Shown here: one piece after another, positions 3,876-5,074 of the stretch | How the letters are laid out: each line of letters begins with the position of its first letter | How positions within the stretch are numbered: the stretch's first letter is position 1 | Source of the DNA: Spirochaetaceae bacterium | GTDB taxonomy: Bacteria; Spirochaetota; Spirochaetia; SZUA-6; Fen-1364 | NCBI GenBank assembly: GCA_003154555.1 | Contig: PMDT01000177.1 | Span: 1-5,074, forward strand | Length of the DNA: 5,074 nt | Direction: 5' to 3' | Translations under genes and position numbers: made by a program | Notes under the pieces: generated by a model | What the model was told of the DNA's origin: nothing | The model's database searches: none | Seen by the model: only the letters and a program-made list of their open reading frames with translations

Positions 3876-5074
3876 ATGAAGACATTCGACCCGCGCGCAG
3901 CGGCATCGAAGAATCGTCTTTTCGGGTTGTGGCGTCTCATGACCGGCTACCGGCTGGGCTACGTCGTCGCCATCCTCAGCACCGGCTTTGCCACCTGCTC
4001 GCAGACGGGCACTTATCTCCTGCTCCGGCGCTTCATCGATGTCGCGCTGCCTTCGCGCGCACTGGCGCCCATCGTCTGGGTCGCCGCGGCGTTCGTGGGG
4101 CTTGCCGCATTCCAGGGCACATTTTCGTTCCTGGCCGGGCGCCTCGCGGCGCGCACTTCAGAGGGCACCACCCGGCGGCTGCGGGACTCCTTCTACGACC
4201 AGGTGCAGAAGATGCCCTTCGCGTATCTCGACAAGACACCGACCGGGGATCTCATCGAAAGGGCCACCTCCGACATGGACGCGGTCCGGCGGTTCTACGC
4301 GGACCAGGCCATCGGTTTCGGCCGCATCGTCCTGATGCTCGGCGTGAATCTCGCCGCGGTGTTGAGCATGAATGCCCGGCTGGGCCTGGCGTCCATCATC
4401 GTGCTGCCCTTTGTGCTCGCCGTGTCGGTGATCTTTTTCAAGGCCATCTCGAAGCGCTACGAGAAATACCAGGAGCAGGAGGCGATCCTTTCCACGACGC
4501 TCCAGGAGAATCTCACCGGCGTGCGCGTCGTGAAGGCGTTTGCGCGGCAGCAGTTCGAAAAAGACAGGTTTGAAACGGTGAACCACGAGAAGTACCTCCG
4601 CGGGCGCAGGCTCATCACGCTGAATGCGCTTTTCTGGCCCCTCACGGACATCATCTGCGCCGTGCAGATGATCGGGGGATTCGTGTACGGCGCGACACTC
4701 GCCATCCGCGGCACCATCAGCCTGGGGACGTACATGGCATTCGTCGCCATGATCGGGCAGATCATCTGGCCCATCCGGTTCCTTGGCAGGCTGATTGTCG
4801 ACATCTCCAGCGGCCTGGTCTCCTACAAACGCGTGATGACCGTGATGGTCGAGCCGCAGGAGCCCCTTGCGCAGGGAAGCCCCATCGCGGGCACCCGTCT
4901 CCGGGGGGACCTCGTTTTCCGGGACGTCTCATTCGGCTACGACCCCGCGAAGCCCATCCTCTCCGGGGTGAGCTTCCACTGCTCCTCGGGACAGTCCATC
5001 GCACTTCTTGGCTCAACCGGATCCGGCAAGACCAGCCTCGTGAACCTCGTGCCCCGGTTCTACGACTATACCGG
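3876..5074 (+). CDS. ABC exporter, fused membrane and ATPase domains (MsbA/MdlB/BmrA-like), 3' end beyond the right edge
   Basis: The 399 visible residues form a type IV (B-family) ABC exporter half-transporter. A short basic N-terminus leads into six likely membrane helices, at roughly 27-50, 64-88, 146-166, 168-190, 250-277 and 283-305. The intracellular coupling region reads FAYLDKTPTGDLIERATSD (115-133), and ENLTGVRVVKAFARQ (211-225) is the second typical cytoplasmic segment. The ATPase domain begins near 345: an A-loop Tyr355 in VSFGYDP and the Walker A motif GSTGSGKT (379-386) are intact, and the window ends just past FYDYT. Full-length relatives have about 580-600 residues, so the Q-loop, ABC signature, Walker B and H-loop lie outside. 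The substrate (drug, lipid or peptide) cannot be told from this part. Genes of this type often occur as two adjacent halves forming a heterodimer; whether one follows is not visible. The frame is open from ATG 3876 to the edge without interruption. Confidence 0.95.
   Translation, partial: MKTFDPRAAASKNRLFGLWRLMTGYRLGYVVAILSTGFATCSQTGTYLLLRRFIDVALPSRALAPIVWVAAAFVGLAAFQGTFSFLAGRLAARTSEGTTRRLRDSFYDQVQKMPFAYLDKTPTGDLIERATSDMDAVRRFYADQAIGFGRIVLMLGVNLAAVLSMNARLGLASIIVLPFVLAVSVIFFKAISKRYEKYQEQEAILSTTLQENLTGVRVVKAFARQQFEKDRFETVNHEKYLRGRRLITLNALFWPLTDIICAVQMIGGFVYGATLAIRGTISLGTYMAFVAMIGQIIWPIRFLGRLIVDISSGLVSYKRVMTVMVEPQEPLAQGSPIAGTRLRGDLVFRDVSFGYDPAKPILSGVSFHCSSGQSIALLGSTGSGKTSLVNLVPRFYDYT

Noticed and set aside
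3842..4573. Plus-strand open frame of 243 codons at the exporter start
   Set aside because: It is a frame-shifted reading of the ABC exporter gene; the true frame from 3876 has the membrane helices, coupling segment and Walker A and runs unbroken to the edge.
1..5074. A novel defence, mobile or biosynthetic system
   Set aside because: All six genes belong to common families with ordinary arrangement. I see no transposase, integrase, toxin-antitoxin, nuclease-helicase module, long direct repeats or composition break.

Overview
The window is ordinary-looking chromosomal DNA from a GC-rich bacterium, with most codons ending in G or C. It holds six protein genes, two of them cut by the window edges. 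I see no rRNA, tRNA, CRISPR array, insertion sequence or phage gene. The organism cannot be named from this sequence. A classical ArgR repressor with paired ARG boxes, good sigma-70-type promoters and an MdlB/BmrA-like ABC exporter would fit a high-GC Bacillota, Actinomycetota or Synergistota-type bacterium as well as others.

Left part (1-1228, minus strand): argR and argC form an arginine-biosynthesis operon. argR, the arginine-responsive repressor, is followed with no gap by argC, N-acetyl-gamma-glutamyl-phosphate reductase, which runs off the left edge. In front of argR is a near-consensus promoter (TTGACG, 17 bp, TATAAT). Two palindromic ARG-box-like elements lie on its -10 and start region, with centres exactly 21 bp apart. 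This is the classical layout for arginine-dependent repression, so the operon is probably autoregulated.

Middle (1229-1934): a GC-rich spacer carries a strong bulged hairpin, then a LOG-family (lysine-decarboxylase-like fold) phosphoribohydrolase gene on the plus strand. Its promoter is so close to the ATG that the mRNA is predicted to be leaderless. Its 3' end overlaps the convergent DUF72 gene by 8 bp.

Right part (1927-3694, minus strand): a D-2-hydroxyacid dehydrogenase gene and a DUF72 (YecE-like) gene form a tight, probably translationally coupled pair. A 181-bp divergent spacer (3695-3875) with an AT-rich patch and an inverted repeat separates them from an ABC exporter gene (plus strand) that runs off the right edge inside its ATPase domain.

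I found no previously undescribed multi-gene system. The points most worth a second look are regulatory: the argR operator, the predicted leaderless LOG mRNA, the unexplained hairpin at 1259-1291 and the inverted repeat at 3725-3742.
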